In this document: piece by piece, positions 8,088 to 17,417 of the stretch
Layout: the number at the start of each line of letters is the position of its first letter
Position numbering within the stretch: position 1 is the first letter of the stretch
Source: Perkinsus marinus ATCC 50983
Taxonomy: Eukaryota > Perkinsozoa > Perkinsida > Perkinsidae
Reading direction: 5' to 3'
Assembly (NCBI RefSeq): GCF_000006405.1
Contig: NW_003212056.1
Coordinates: forward strand, 112,000-133,751
Length of the DNA: 21,752 nucleotides
Made by a program: the position numbers and the translations under genes
The notes under the pieces: model-generated
The model's database searches: none
The model's input: only the letters and a program-made list of their open reading frames with translations
Told to the model about the DNA's origin: nothing

Positions 8088-8930
8088 ATGGTGACAGCTG
8101 AGAACAACGACCCATCAGTGGGGGGCTCTCAACACTCGGTCGACTACAACAAAGACGAGGCGACGATCAAAAGAGAGCTCACAACCAAGAGAAGAGAGCG
8201 AGGACGTATACGAGGGAAACTTATGAGAGTGCGAGAGTCCATCAGCAATATCGTGGTGGATGATGATAACGACATACCGGAAGCGCTAGAGACCCTGGAG
8301 GTCCAAGAAAGTCTTCTGCAAGACCAGTTACGACGCGTCGAGGTTGATATCGCCAAGCTAGAGGAGGACAGTCTTCTTGTCCTACGCACGCTGGCACCAG
8401 CTAGTGTGAGGTCCAGAGCGTCGTCATCAGCGACATCATCCCACCATCCCGTCATATCTGTTAGTCTTAACGGCGACGAGGGAGCTGACAATGGCGAGAC
8501 GGGTGATGGAAACATGTCTATGGCTCCCTTAGGGGAGGACAAGGTGACCGAGACCGTCATGGAGCCTGTTACTTTGGGAATGACATCTGGTGGTGTGGAC
8601 TATAGAAAACTACCGGTTCGACAACATTCAGAAGGAGGAGGCAAAGACCGGTCTGGAACAAGGGTCAACAACGTACAATGTCGGCCGTCAATCCGTTTTC
8701 CGGAATCCCAACTGATGGAGCACGAGGAGACCAGGAACTGCCAAGTAAGAAACCGGGGGACGGGCGTTACGGCGGGACTAGTTTCGAAGTTGGTGATGCC
8801 AAAATGTCGTAGTGTAGTGTCCTTGAGGAGTCACCTAGACGTGTGTGAAGCAATCCTTGTGGAAGCGGGCGCTGGGGAATTTGTGACGCACTGTGCAGTT
8901 ATGAGTGGTTCTAGGCGAGGGACTCTGTGA
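8088..8930 (+). mobile_element. Retroelement part: coiled-coil-rich frame upstream of Gag capsid
   Basis: An open frame of 280 codons. Its first third is charged and predicted to be helical/coiled coil (EATIKRELTTKRRERGRIRG, then LQDQLRRVEVDIAKLEEDSL), then a Ser-rich segment and an unstructured Gly-rich segment. It is probably the N-terminal Gag region of the element, though a host sequence captured with the spliced-leader relics is possible. Treated as part of a fossil element. Confidence 0.5.
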
Positions 8931-9132
8931 TAGAGATAACCGCACAACTTAACTCAAGATCTCAGATAGGATAGATCTAGAGTGGCAGAGTAGAGAGCGA
9001 TAGAGCGGTCCAGTGCGTGGAACGTAGACACGCTGAAGCAACTACCCAAGCTTAGTAGCTGATCTAATTCGCGAACCGCGACCGTTACTGAAATGGCGAA
9101 ACGGTGAAACGGTTAGATACGATCTTGCTCAC

Positions 9133-10134
9133 TTGAGTTTCCTCAATGGTACTGTCGTCACCGGACAGCACGATGGGTTGCGTGACACCTATTTCCGTCC
9201 AATCGAACGGGTAAAAATCACAGTTGTGGAGCGTCTGGTGGAGACATTAGGGGGCTCTCCAGAGACCCAAGCACTCACGGGGAGTGCTCGGGATGCAGTG
9301 GAACGATCGAGATGGGATTGGAGAGTTGTGAGGAATCATCTATTGAATAGATTTGCACGCAAACCCACTCTCATAGCTAAGCTGAACCAACAACTCTCAG
9401 CACTCAAGTACTCGGGACCGAAAGACGTAGACCATTTTCTTGAAGAGGCTGAGAGGGTGTTTCGCCTGGCAGAGGCAACGTTCCGGGATAAGAGCGAGCA
9501 TCGTAGAGTTGTCAAACGGATAGTCAGTGCTCTCCCAGAGAAGGATAGAGTAGACATTATACAGGAGACAAAGAGACTCTACAGAGAGATCACAGGAAGT
9601 TATGCGGCATCGCTCGATGAAGAGTGGGCTAGCATGTTCCCGTTCACTACAAGCATCGTGGGGCATGATGTAGAGAAGGGTGAGGAGATAACACTCATTG
9701 ACATCATCAGGGATAGGTGTAGGACACAGGAGGCTGCGGGGACCGGGATAGAGACCGACAAGGTACACCAGGTGACAAGTTCTCCGGAGAAGGACGCCAG
9801 GTCGGGTCAGAAGCAAGAACGTCAAGAGGGTCGTCAAGACAGTAAGGGAAGTTTGGAGGCCTGGGCCAAGCAGTATCCATCAGTTTGGGTGGTTACCATG
9901 AAGCAGTTCGACGAGGGGGAGGTCAAAGGCAATTTCAAGCCAGACGATATCAAACGGGTTGGAATGCGACCAAAGGGGGGCGTGCGTAAGCATTATGCCG
10001 TGATAGCCTATAAGGATGCCGATCGGGGAGGCGCAGTCGTGAAGGAGGTCTTGAAAAAAACGGAGGGGTCAGACCGTTTCCGGGCTAGGGAATTTGTCTA
10101 TAAAAAGCCGGGAAACGGTCAGGGCCGGGCATGA
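9133..10134 (+). mobile_element. Retroelement part: Gag capsid-like frame
   Basis: A 333-codon frame. The segment VVRNHLLNRFARKPTLIAKL, followed by QQLSALKYSG and VDHFLEEAERVFRLA, has the helix pattern of retrotransposon Gag capsid domains. It is followed by a charged Lys/Gln/Glu-rich stretch and a basic C-terminus. No zinc knuckle is visible. It lies between the coiled-coil frame and the protease-like frame, the normal order of an LTR element. Confidence 0.6.
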
Positions 10135-10954
10135 CTGGAGGAAGTCATGCACCGGCCGATAGAACATCCTCTTATCCACAGCATCGAGACGAGGAAGCAA
10201 CCAAGGGTTGCGGGCGGACATCGGTGGACCAGTCTCAGTGCGATCGAATTNNNNNNNNNNNNNNNNNNNNNNNNNNNNNNNNNNNNNNNNNNNNNNNNNN
10301 NNNNNNNNNNNNNNNNNNNNNNNNNNNNNNNNNNNNNNNNNNNNNNNNNNCTGGTTCAGCTGGCGAGGCCAGCATGCTCATTGGTAGAGATGTTGGGAAG
10401 CTGGTGGGGCTCCGGATCGACTTGACCTCGGGAAAGGTCACATGTGGGTCTTCGGGACACATTGAAGCACAAGGGGTAGTCAATGAGGAGAACGTGGATC
10501 TCATTCGTTACGTCGAATCGGAGGTGTGGCCCTTGGTAGGGAAACCAGGAGCGGGGTTCACCACTTTGCCATCTCCCATGGAGGATCTGTCGGGATCAAG
10601 AGTTGAACCTGGTCTGAGAGGCAAGGATTTACAAGCAGTGGACCGAGTGGTCGAATCTCTGATAGCTAAGGGAGCATCGGAGATTGAGGGATTACCCGGG
10701 TACACACTAGAGTTCAGGAAGCTTCGGGGTGATGAGAAGAAAGATGTGAGCGTCCAGGAAGCGGCGGCGTTCGCGGATCTTCCACAAGGTCATGAGGGAC
10801 CGATCAGGATTCCACGGTATGAAAAACCAGCCTTCGCGAAGTTGAGCGATGAGGAGAAGAAGATATATCGTCGTTTGACATCGGAGTTCGTGGAGAGAGG
10901 CTGGTGGAAAGAGGAGGGGAGGGTCGATCAAGGGTTGATCTATAAAGCATCAAC
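10131..10954 (+). mobile_element. Retroelement part: protease / early Pol-like frame, interrupted by an assembly gap
   Basis: The frame contains ASMLIGRDVGKLVGLRIDL, compatible with the end of an aspartic protease domain, and later AKLSDEEKKIYRRLTSEFVE with RGWWKEEG, which resembles the linker just before a reverse transcriptase domain. The body of the reverse transcriptase and later Pol domains are not present before the right-hand repeat. A run of 100 N lies inside it. Confidence 0.45.
10251..10350. other. Assembly gap (100 N)
   Basis: Exactly 100 undetermined bases, the usual placeholder for a gap of unknown length. Any frame crossing it is not reliable. Confidence 0.99.
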
Positions 10955-11100
10955 TTCTCACACTCTCCTTAGTGAAAGGACTTTAATCCGACCAGTTTCC
11001 AGAGAACGGTATTACAGTGCGTCTGATGTAGCATCGAGGGGGATGGCTAGGTCCAATCACAGCCTTAGATTCATGGATCGCTATTGCCCAACTGACGTCT
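10955..11100 (+). repeat. LTR-like direct repeat, right copy
   Basis: Identical over 146 bp to 7638-7783, offset by 3317 bp. Sequence on either side is unrelated to the flanks of the left copy. Confidence 0.85.
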
Positions 11101-11269
11101 CGTCTCTTCTTCGTTATATCTTCTGTGCCGACCGAAAACGCGCATAATAGGGACAGACGACTTTGTGCAGAGTGCAAGAATAGTGACAGGCCGGCTTGGA
11201 ATGAAAAATGACGAAACCTATCTGCTTTACAAATGCTAGTTTAGTGTTTTGAAATTAGTCTCCGTCGCC

Positions 11270-12169
11270 ATGGGATGTGCTGAGAGCAGAAATGTGGTGG
11301 ATAACATAACGACGCCAAGCCGAGCAGGGTAATGTCCCCAATGACCCTGCCTTGAGCTATGTCTCGTTAGGTCTCCCGAATGGACACCAACCCCATACAA
11401 AGAGGGTGTGGTACGGCTAACACCAACACTGCATATGAATGAGTGTAACAATGCTTTGGTCATTAGATAGGAGATCTTCTGACATCATTGCCTCCCCCCT
11501 TTAGCCCTGCCATCTACCTCAACTACTTCCTCGTCAACATGTGTCTCGGATGAATGTACGCATGAACATGATCAGCACTTACCTCCATTACCGGGTGTGA
11601 TGGCCCATAGGAAGCCTAGTTCAGCTCGACCTGCAACAAGCAGATCCTTAGATGCTTCTGGTAACTGCATGGGGTTGCTCTTTTGATTATCCTTACCTTA
11701 CTTCAGGTGTGATGAGCACCCCTACTATGTATAGGCGTCGGTAAGTTGTTAATGCCTATCACAGAGTACACCATTAGCAGATACCCTAGTGCATCCCCTC
11801 GTATCACCACTAGCAGCCTAGGTAAGCCATATGGCTTCCTATGTCTCTCATTGGGATTTGTTTATTTTTCAGCTGGTGATACCCCACGTACACGGGGAGC
11901 GATCGGAGTGTCACCATCATGTAGCTTGTATGCGTAGGCAACTCCTTGTTATCCCATACCGATGCAAACCTTTGCCCTTACATTGTCAGGTATCAGAGCT
12001 CACCTCGTGGCAGAGTCATCGTATCAACACCGCGAAGGAGAGAATCAAGGGTGAGACTATGTGACTCCTACTTATGATGACCACTCCTCCTCCTCCTCAG
12101 AGCCGAGGTATGGCGACTTATGTAGCTCAGAGGACACCGCGTAACAGCGTGGTTGTGGCAGCAGCATAA
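11270..12169 (+). CDS. Ser/Arg/Pro-rich protein with N-terminal MGC acylation motif, eight exons
   Basis: Eight exons join in phase: 11270-11328, 11371-11444, 11505-11660, 11707-11740, 11781-11821, 11873-11933, 11990-12050, 12101-12169 (555 nt, 184 aa). All seven introns are GT-AG, 40-60 nt, most with pyrimidine-rich 3' ends. The protein starts MGCAESRNVVDNITTPSRAG; Gly2-Cys3 fits N-myristoylation plus palmitoylation, so it is probably membrane-tethered. The rest is low-complexity and basic with repeated Pro-directed Ser/Thr sites (EWTPTPYK, TPTMYRRRYPSASPR, GDTPRTRG, STPRRRESRSR, QRTPRNS). Family unknown; acylated alveolate cortical or flagellar proteins often look like this, but that is only an analogy. 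The chance of eight exons keeping one open phase is small, so I trust the structure; the exact 5' end is the least certain part. Confidence 0.75.
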
Positions 12170-12399
12170 CCACCCTACATCGCATCATCCCGTATTGTTT
12201 ATTCCACTGCTTGCTATGATAATGTCGATGCTATTGCCGGTTCACTGAGCAGCTCCTTCTACCTCTCTTGTTAGTTTGCAGCGAAGGAAACCAATGTTTC
12301 CAGGCTATAGCATTGATTGATAACACGAGGCCTTAGTTGTGGTCGTCTTGTTCATTCACCTCTACCATGATCATCACTATCCACCATTGTTGTCGTGAT
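12170..12399. other. Downstream flank, no gene seen
   Basis: No exon or motif is visible. It probably contains the 3' end of the transcript from 11270-12169. Confidence 0.5.
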
Positions 12400-12872
12400 G
12401 TCCCCATACTATAATAGTGTGAATAGGAAGGTTTTAATATCCATGAAGAGTAGCAGCAGTACTTATATCAATTTCAGGAGAATTCTCCTACATCGTCTCC
12501 CTATCTGTGCTGTTGCTGTATACAGTAGGGAGTTGAATCCAAGCATCATTGCGGGTCCCATTAGAGTTGTGATATTGGTTGTAAGTAATGATATCATGTT
12601 TGCTGTACTCTGGTATTCTTGTTCTTCTTTACCATAACTGTGAAGACAGCGTGAACAATGAGCCATTCGTCCCTTACCAACTTTCGACTGATCTCTCTTC
12701 TACTCCCGTCTACTCCGAATCGTTCAAGGCCGCCTGTGCGCGCTGAGGTGAGCGTGTTACTGACCATTCAAGTGCAGTTAAGGACTTATCGTTACTTCGT
12801 TCCTCGTGTCCAATCAACTTTGTCTTTATTATGCTATCGTTACACAGCTATGTTGCCGGGATAACTCGCTGA
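12400..12872 (+). CDS. Probable exons of an unidentified spliced gene
   Basis: Protein-like pieces are separated by plausible GT-AG introns of 42-69 nt. The clearest chain is an exon ending PICAVA (donor GTATAC, 47-nt intron ending CATTAG), a mini-exon SCDIG (donor GTAAGT), then an exon containing NNEPFVPYQLSTDLSSTPVY, a 42-nt intron starting GTGCGC, and a last exon reading KDLSLLRSS, with a stop at about 12870. The 5' end could not be found: no start codon keeps phase upstream. No family is recognised. It could be a real small gene, a decayed one, or chance open frames. Confidence 0.35.
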
Positions 12873-13822
12873 GAGGTGATATTCCTGTAGTCGCTATCCT
12901 TGCTAATGATGCGCTCGCTCAGTCGTACCCATGAACAGGTAGAGTCTGCGTCGCATGTGCACCTCCTTTTTTATTCTTATATACTTATCGCTATCCTTAA
13001 TATACTATCTCTGTTCCTCATCATCATCATCATCACACTATCGGCCGCTTGTTGTCCAATGTATTGTCGCCATCCCATCCAGGCGAATGGCTAATACTCT
13101 TGCATTATGTTATCCACTGTACGAGATGGACGACGTTCATAACCCTGTTCCATGCATAGGGAGGCTGTATACGACTGCTCTTGTGATTCGCCATGTACTC
13201 CTGACAGACGTCACACACCTCTCTATTGGTTGTAGCATCTGAAAGCTGTCGTCTTACGTTATCTATATACAGTAGTAGTTGTTCTGTGCCCCTTGGGGTA
13301 TGGTAATGCGAGACCATCGTGATGTATCTCAAGAGTGCATGTATACAGCGACGTTGGTGATATCGAGAAAGACCACGGAGGTTCGATCCCTCCCGTGGCA
13401 GCAGAAGTCCTGCCATTCATAATAGTAGTATATCAATGAACCATCATGATACAACTGTATCATGTAGGGCTCTAGGCGTGGGCCCCTTGTATGGGCTCTC
13501 GGTTGGTGTGGTCCGCCTGATTGTCCGAAGTATCTACTTACCTTTGCCTGCTGTTGCCTTCCATAGAGCTCCTGCGACTTCGTTGGTAATTTCTAACATC
13601 AATATCAATGAGTGGTTTGAGTTGACTGTTTACATTTATGATGATTATCGGAGAGTTTGTGCATGCAATAGTTCGGATCACCTACCTATCGCTGAGTAAT
13701 TTAGTAGTTAACGATGAGGCTGATTTCAGGCGCATCGTGGGATCGAACCCCGGATAGGGCATTTCTTCAGTATTTTTTCGTTGACCACTTTGATCCTACT
13801 CAGCAATCTTTTGTGTATTCTC
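12873..13822. other. Region without an assignable gene
   Basis: Several open stretches occur on both strands. One is a 103-codon minus frame (13105-13416) containing CDVCQEYMANHKSSR, but no start, splice chain or family could be fixed. A (TCA)n microsatellite lies at about 13018-13036. Two tRNA T-arm-like motifs are present (13373-13398 plus, 13736-13752 minus) without the rest of a tRNA. Confidence 0.5.
13373..13398 (+). other. Hairpin with tRNA T-arm / B-box sequence
   Basis: CCACGGAGG-TTCGATC-CCTCCCGTGG: a perfect 5-bp T-stem (GGAGG/CCTCC) around a TTCGATC loop, with the pairing extended outward by a CCACG/CGTGG stem. The consensus pol III B box GGTTCGATCC is present. No matching acceptor 5' strand, D-arm or A box lies about 70 nt upstream. 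Confidence 0.5.
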
Positions 13823-14693
13823 ATGACCCTGTTACCAGCAGGAGCATGCCCATCTCGCCGAGCATCACTTCCGACTTACTTGACACCATTACAGTCATCA
13901 ACAGGAACTGATGCTGATTCCGGTGGCCAACCATTCCTTCCCATAGAATCCAAAAGCTCAAGGGGATATCCTCACGTAACTCGATGTAAGCGGCCTCGCA
14001 CTGGATCGTACTGATGATCTCATACTCCTTGTTTCAGTCGTCACTGGAGTTACGCAGTCTCCTAGTAGTTCATCCCGAGTTGATGCGGAAGAATTTCGAT
14101 CCAATTTTCACGGGAAGGATCAGCTTTCACCAGCGCCGATGACGTTGGTGACGCCCTCGCTGTGCAGCAGTAGTACCGGATCGGACAGTGCCGGAATGGA
14201 TGCAATTAATCGACGCCGAGGGTCTAGCGCGAATTCTAAAGGGCACAATGTCAACTTTCAAAGAGTATGTAATAACGGCTTAACTATAAACAATGAGGTC
14301 GGTGACCTCCCTTCAAGCGTCTCACACCTGATCGGTCGAACTAAGGAGGCTGAGTGTGTGAAGGCGTTACACATCGTAGAGAGACAGTCTTATGAGGATG
14401 AAGATGTTTGGCCAGCGACAACAGCAGAAGAAGATGGTTCTTCTTCTTCTTCTCATAGATCCGATGGGTTCGATCAGCGTCTATGGGATCGTATTATGTC
14501 CAATGGGCAGCAGCAATTGAACAAGGGACCATCATCAACAACATCCACTAGCTGTCATTCTGATGCTACTGAATTGGTAAGACGATCGACAGATCCTCAA
14601 CTGTCGTCGACTCCACATCATTATAATCAAACTCCTGTCAAATGTGTGAGAGCAGATGCCAATAAACGGTGTAAGCGGATCGGTGAAGGATAG
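13823..14693 (+). CDS. Serine-rich protein of unknown function, two exons
   Basis: Exons 13823-13985 and 14038-14693 joined across a 52-nt GT-AG intron (donor GTAAGC, acceptor TTGTTTCAG) give 819 nt, 272 aa. The second exon is open for 656 nt. The protein is rich in Ser/Thr/Asn/Asp, with no membrane segment: LPTYLTPLQSSTGTDADSGG near the start, then SPSSSSRVDAEEFRSNFHGK, an acidic patch YEDEDVWPATTAEEDG followed by a five-Ser run, DQRLWDRIMSNGQQQ, and a basic end VRADANKRCKRIGEG resembling a nuclear localisation signal. Mostly disordered by composition. The chosen ATG follows a CTACTCAG acceptor at 13803 by 19 nt, fitting spliced-leader addition; more upstream exons are possible. No family is recognised. 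Confidence 0.6.
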
Positions 14694-16457
14694 CCATGTC
14701 TTGTTCGATCATCCTTTTGTACACCATTTTTGCGATCGCATTATATCTGTCCTTTACACACTATCCGAACGGAGCTTACCAACCTTATATATCAAGGCAT
14801 GTACGTTAGGTAGGAGCTCACTCACTCAGTCATCGACTTGTTACCTATGCGTGGCTTATTCTTACTCGAGTCCTCCAGTGAGGTCTTCATGGCCTTCAGA
14901 GGTTTATATCGTATTACTGTCGCTTGAAATCGTCAACGTATCACGTCGACAGCTTTTTATCGTAGTTTATTTCAGTATAACATTCTGGTTTCATACACTA
15001 CACTTAAGTCTTGGATGATGGGTCGAAACTTGTGGTGATGCCTTTTCAGAATTCTTCTCGTATATGACTCCTACTCCTGATATGTAGTTATTGGAAATTC
15101 TCCGTACGTGGTAATATAGGCAGCAGCAGTCAGGGGCTCTATCACATCGGTGGTCATTGGTCTACATAGAGGGGATCATTGTAGTCTACAGGTTGGGGGG
15201 CTACTACCTAAGTATGTTGTAGTAGTACATATTGAGAATTCGAGCAGGACTAGATCGCAATCTATGTGCTATCCTGTGCGGGATAGTGAGCATGCTGCTG
15301 CATATCCTCGAGTGGCCACGACTGTGGCGTGCACGGGATGATCATCTCTGCGTTGTACCGGATGTGATATCTCTGTACTCACCGGCAGTCTTATACCTTC
15401 TCGTGGAACGGACATCTGAATGCCGTACACTATCGCAGTGAGCAGGAATCCGTTTCGCGTAATCAAGTCATAGCAAGACTCTCAGTTTGAAACCGCATTC
15501 TGAGTGACATCCCAGGGAAGCGCTTGATCATCAACAGTGATAATAAACCACCCGCGGGCTTTCTGGGTGGAATCCTCTGGTGTATGTTGTGTTCGTCAAT
15601 GATGTGGGAATGGTTTCGCCCGCATTGTTGTAGGTCGAACACTCCAGAGTTACCTCAATGTCGGCATCATCATTATCCTTGCTCTACACCCCCTGTGCGT
15701 AATGAGCCGTTGGAGCGGATACCTGGGAAGCGGTGTCGGGTGGATGTATTGATGTTCCACTGAGCATTGACCTCAACCGTCCTCTCCCTCCCCCCCACAT
15801 CATCACTACTCTCCCGTTGGAGGCTGGCCTGACGCTGAGGATGGTGATAGTATGGATAGTCGTGATATCGGGAGTAGTGAAGGCTCCATGCATTGAGGCT
15901 CCTCAAGGCACGCCTAAGACTGTGAATGCTCTCTGTCGAGATGGATGCCCTCCGCCGTCATACTACTGCCGCCATCTCACTGAAGTATCTAGGAAACGTC
16001 TCCTGATGCACCGCATAGTCGTCGTAGCCCTGCGGTGTCCTATCCGTCCATGTGTAGAGTATATGATCCCCTGTTGAGGGTGCCTTATCTCTGTACGTTC
16101 ATTGCTTCGAGTATTATCCCGGCACATCGTTAGTTTTCGAGTATCAATGCTCGCGTCCATCTCGAGGCATGTTGGGGGAATGCAGGCAAACTCACTGCTC
16201 TCCACGAGGATGACGATCTCTTTCCCGAACTGCTGAGCTGCTCGAGCTGCTTGGTGCGCATCACTCCCTCATCGCATTCCTCGGCTGCTCTTGGACACTA
16301 ATTGGCACTGTACAGTATTTACCATGTGTGGTGTAGTGTCAGCAGCTTCTACTATTGATGCTATCATCATTATTTTGGGCGAGTTAGAGTCAATCAATGA
16401 TGGGTTACATATGGGGGTATATGATATGGGTAGGACTGTACAAGGTATTCCTCCAGC
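14694..16457. other. Long intergenic region with unassignable coding-like pieces
   Basis: No gene could be assembled. Protein-like fragments on the plus strand include PPVRNEPLERIPGKRCRVD (near 15690) and GWPDAEDGDSMDSRDIGSSE (15824-15885), but splice phases do not connect them. They may belong to an unidentified spliced or decayed gene around 15500-16080. The rest shows nothing. The last ~100 bp should hold the promoter/leader of ARL3, whose ATG follows a CCTCCAG acceptor (16450-16456) by one base. Confidence 0.4.
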
Positions 16458-17262
16458 ATGGGACTCCTGAGCATCTTGAAGAAGTTGAAGCGTGACGAGA
16501 AGGAGGCTAGGATACTGGTATTAGGCCTAGACAATGCGGGTAAGACAACGATATTGCGCAAGCTTAGTGAGGAAGATATCACTCAAGTGATGCCAACACA
16601 GGTGAGGCACTCCTCTTCAAACCGGCTCCTACAGTATGATTTTGTTATTGTTGTGATGTTCTGGTAGGGCTTCAATATAAAGAGTCTGGTCCGCGATGGC
16701 TTCAAGCTGAATGTATGGGATATTGGTGGTAAGTCACCGATTGTCGCCTGTAGTTGGTGAGGGGTGTTTAGGCCAGAAGACCATCCGACCCTACTGGTCC
16801 AACTACTTTGAGGCCACCGATGGGCTAGTGTTCGTGGTAGACTCAGCTGATCGTAGACGATTGGAGGAGAGCGGCAAGGAACTAAATGAACTACTGCAAG
16901 AGGATAAGCTGGGTATAGCATTCAAGGTGGGCTTGGATGGAACTTTTATATGGCAGGAGGGACAGCTCTATTGGTATTCGCCAACAAACAGGATTTACTA
17001 CAGGCATTGCCTGCCAATGTGAGAGCTCTATATCCGCCGTGTAAACGAGCTCTTCTTGTAGGAGATATCCGATGCTTTGCATTTGGACAATATCAGAGAT
17101 AGGACTTGGACTATACAAGTGAGTGATAGGGTTATGATGGAACATGTTAGTGTTGACTAGGCATGCTCAGCCAAGTCGGGTGAAGGGGTCCAGGATGGTA
17201 TGGAATGGTTGGTCGGGGTTATATCCAGTAAACAGCAGCATGGTGCGCATCCATCGTATTGA
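16458..17262 (+). CDS. ARL3: ARL3, ADP-ribosylation factor-like small GTPase
   Basis: Six exons: 16458-16601, 16668-16728, 16772-16912, 16957-17018, 17062-17118, 17161-17262 (567 nt, 188 aa; human ARL3 is 182). Introns are GT-AG, 66, 43, 44, 43 and 42 nt. The start [11 protein letters not shown] is the ARL3 amphipathic N-terminal helix. All GTPase motifs are intact: P-loop GLDNAGKT (23-30), switch I MPTQGFN with Thr47, switch II WDIGGQ (65-70, Gln70), NKQD (125-128) and CSAKSG (157-162). [15 protein letters not shown] and [10 protein letters not shown] are ARL3-type rather than ARL1 or ARF. ARL3-GTP releases lipidated cargo from UNC119/PDE6D carriers in cilia and flagella, with ARL13B as exchange factor and RP2 as GAP. 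This fits flagellated zoospores. The C-terminal tail [13 protein letters not shown] is slightly longer than usual. The AG right before the ATG could be the spliced-leader acceptor. Confidence 0.96.
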
Positions 17263-17417
17263 TAATATCAACACATGTTCATGAGTGTTCATCCGTGAGA
17301 CACAAATAATTGATTCCGTTGATGGCCGGATGATGGGAGAGTGTTGTCGGTGGTTTGTTCAATGATCCTGCATTAACATGTCCCAGTCTACCTCCTCATC
17401 ATCATCGAGTGGCCACT

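Larger units (their letters stand above)
7638..11100 (+). mobile_element. Fossil LTR-type retroelement, incomplete
   Basis: Bounded by two identical 146-bp direct repeats. In between, in order, are a leader with spliced-leader relics, a coiled-coil-rich frame (8088-8930), a Gag capsid-like frame (9133-10134) and a protease/early-Pol-like frame (from 10131). The Gag capsid pattern and the gag-before-pol order point to a Ty3-like LTR retrotransposon; this family call is inference. It is broken: recognisable reverse transcriptase core, RNase H and integrase are absent, and there are a few breaks. Identical end repeats suggest a recent insertion, or an assembly effect near the N gap. The repeats do not show TG...CA ends, and I see no target-site duplication. 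Confidence 0.6.

Noticed and set aside
8144-8560. 138-codon minus-strand Ser-rich frame
   Set aside because: It is the antisense shadow of the coiled-coil frame at 8088-8930.
13018-13036. (TCA)n microsatellite as a functional element
   Set aside because: Short simple repeat with no associated signal.
13328-13401. Plus-strand tRNA gene ending in the T-arm hairpin
   Set aside because: No 5' acceptor strand complementary to CGTGGCA, no A box and no foldable D or anticodon arm lie upstream.
13105-13416. 103-codon minus-strand frame with CDVCQEYM
   Set aside because: It runs through the T-arm hairpin, has no recognisable family, and a plus-strand frame overlaps it; kept only as a note.
13714-13911. 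65-codon frame containing WDRTPDR
   Set aside because: That peptide is the usual translation of a tRNA T-arm-like sequence, and the frame overlaps the serine-rich gene in another phase.
15733-16077. 114-codon plus frame and overlapping minus frames
   Set aside because: The composition resembles coding in more than one frame, but no frame has homology or consistent splice joining, so no gene was called.
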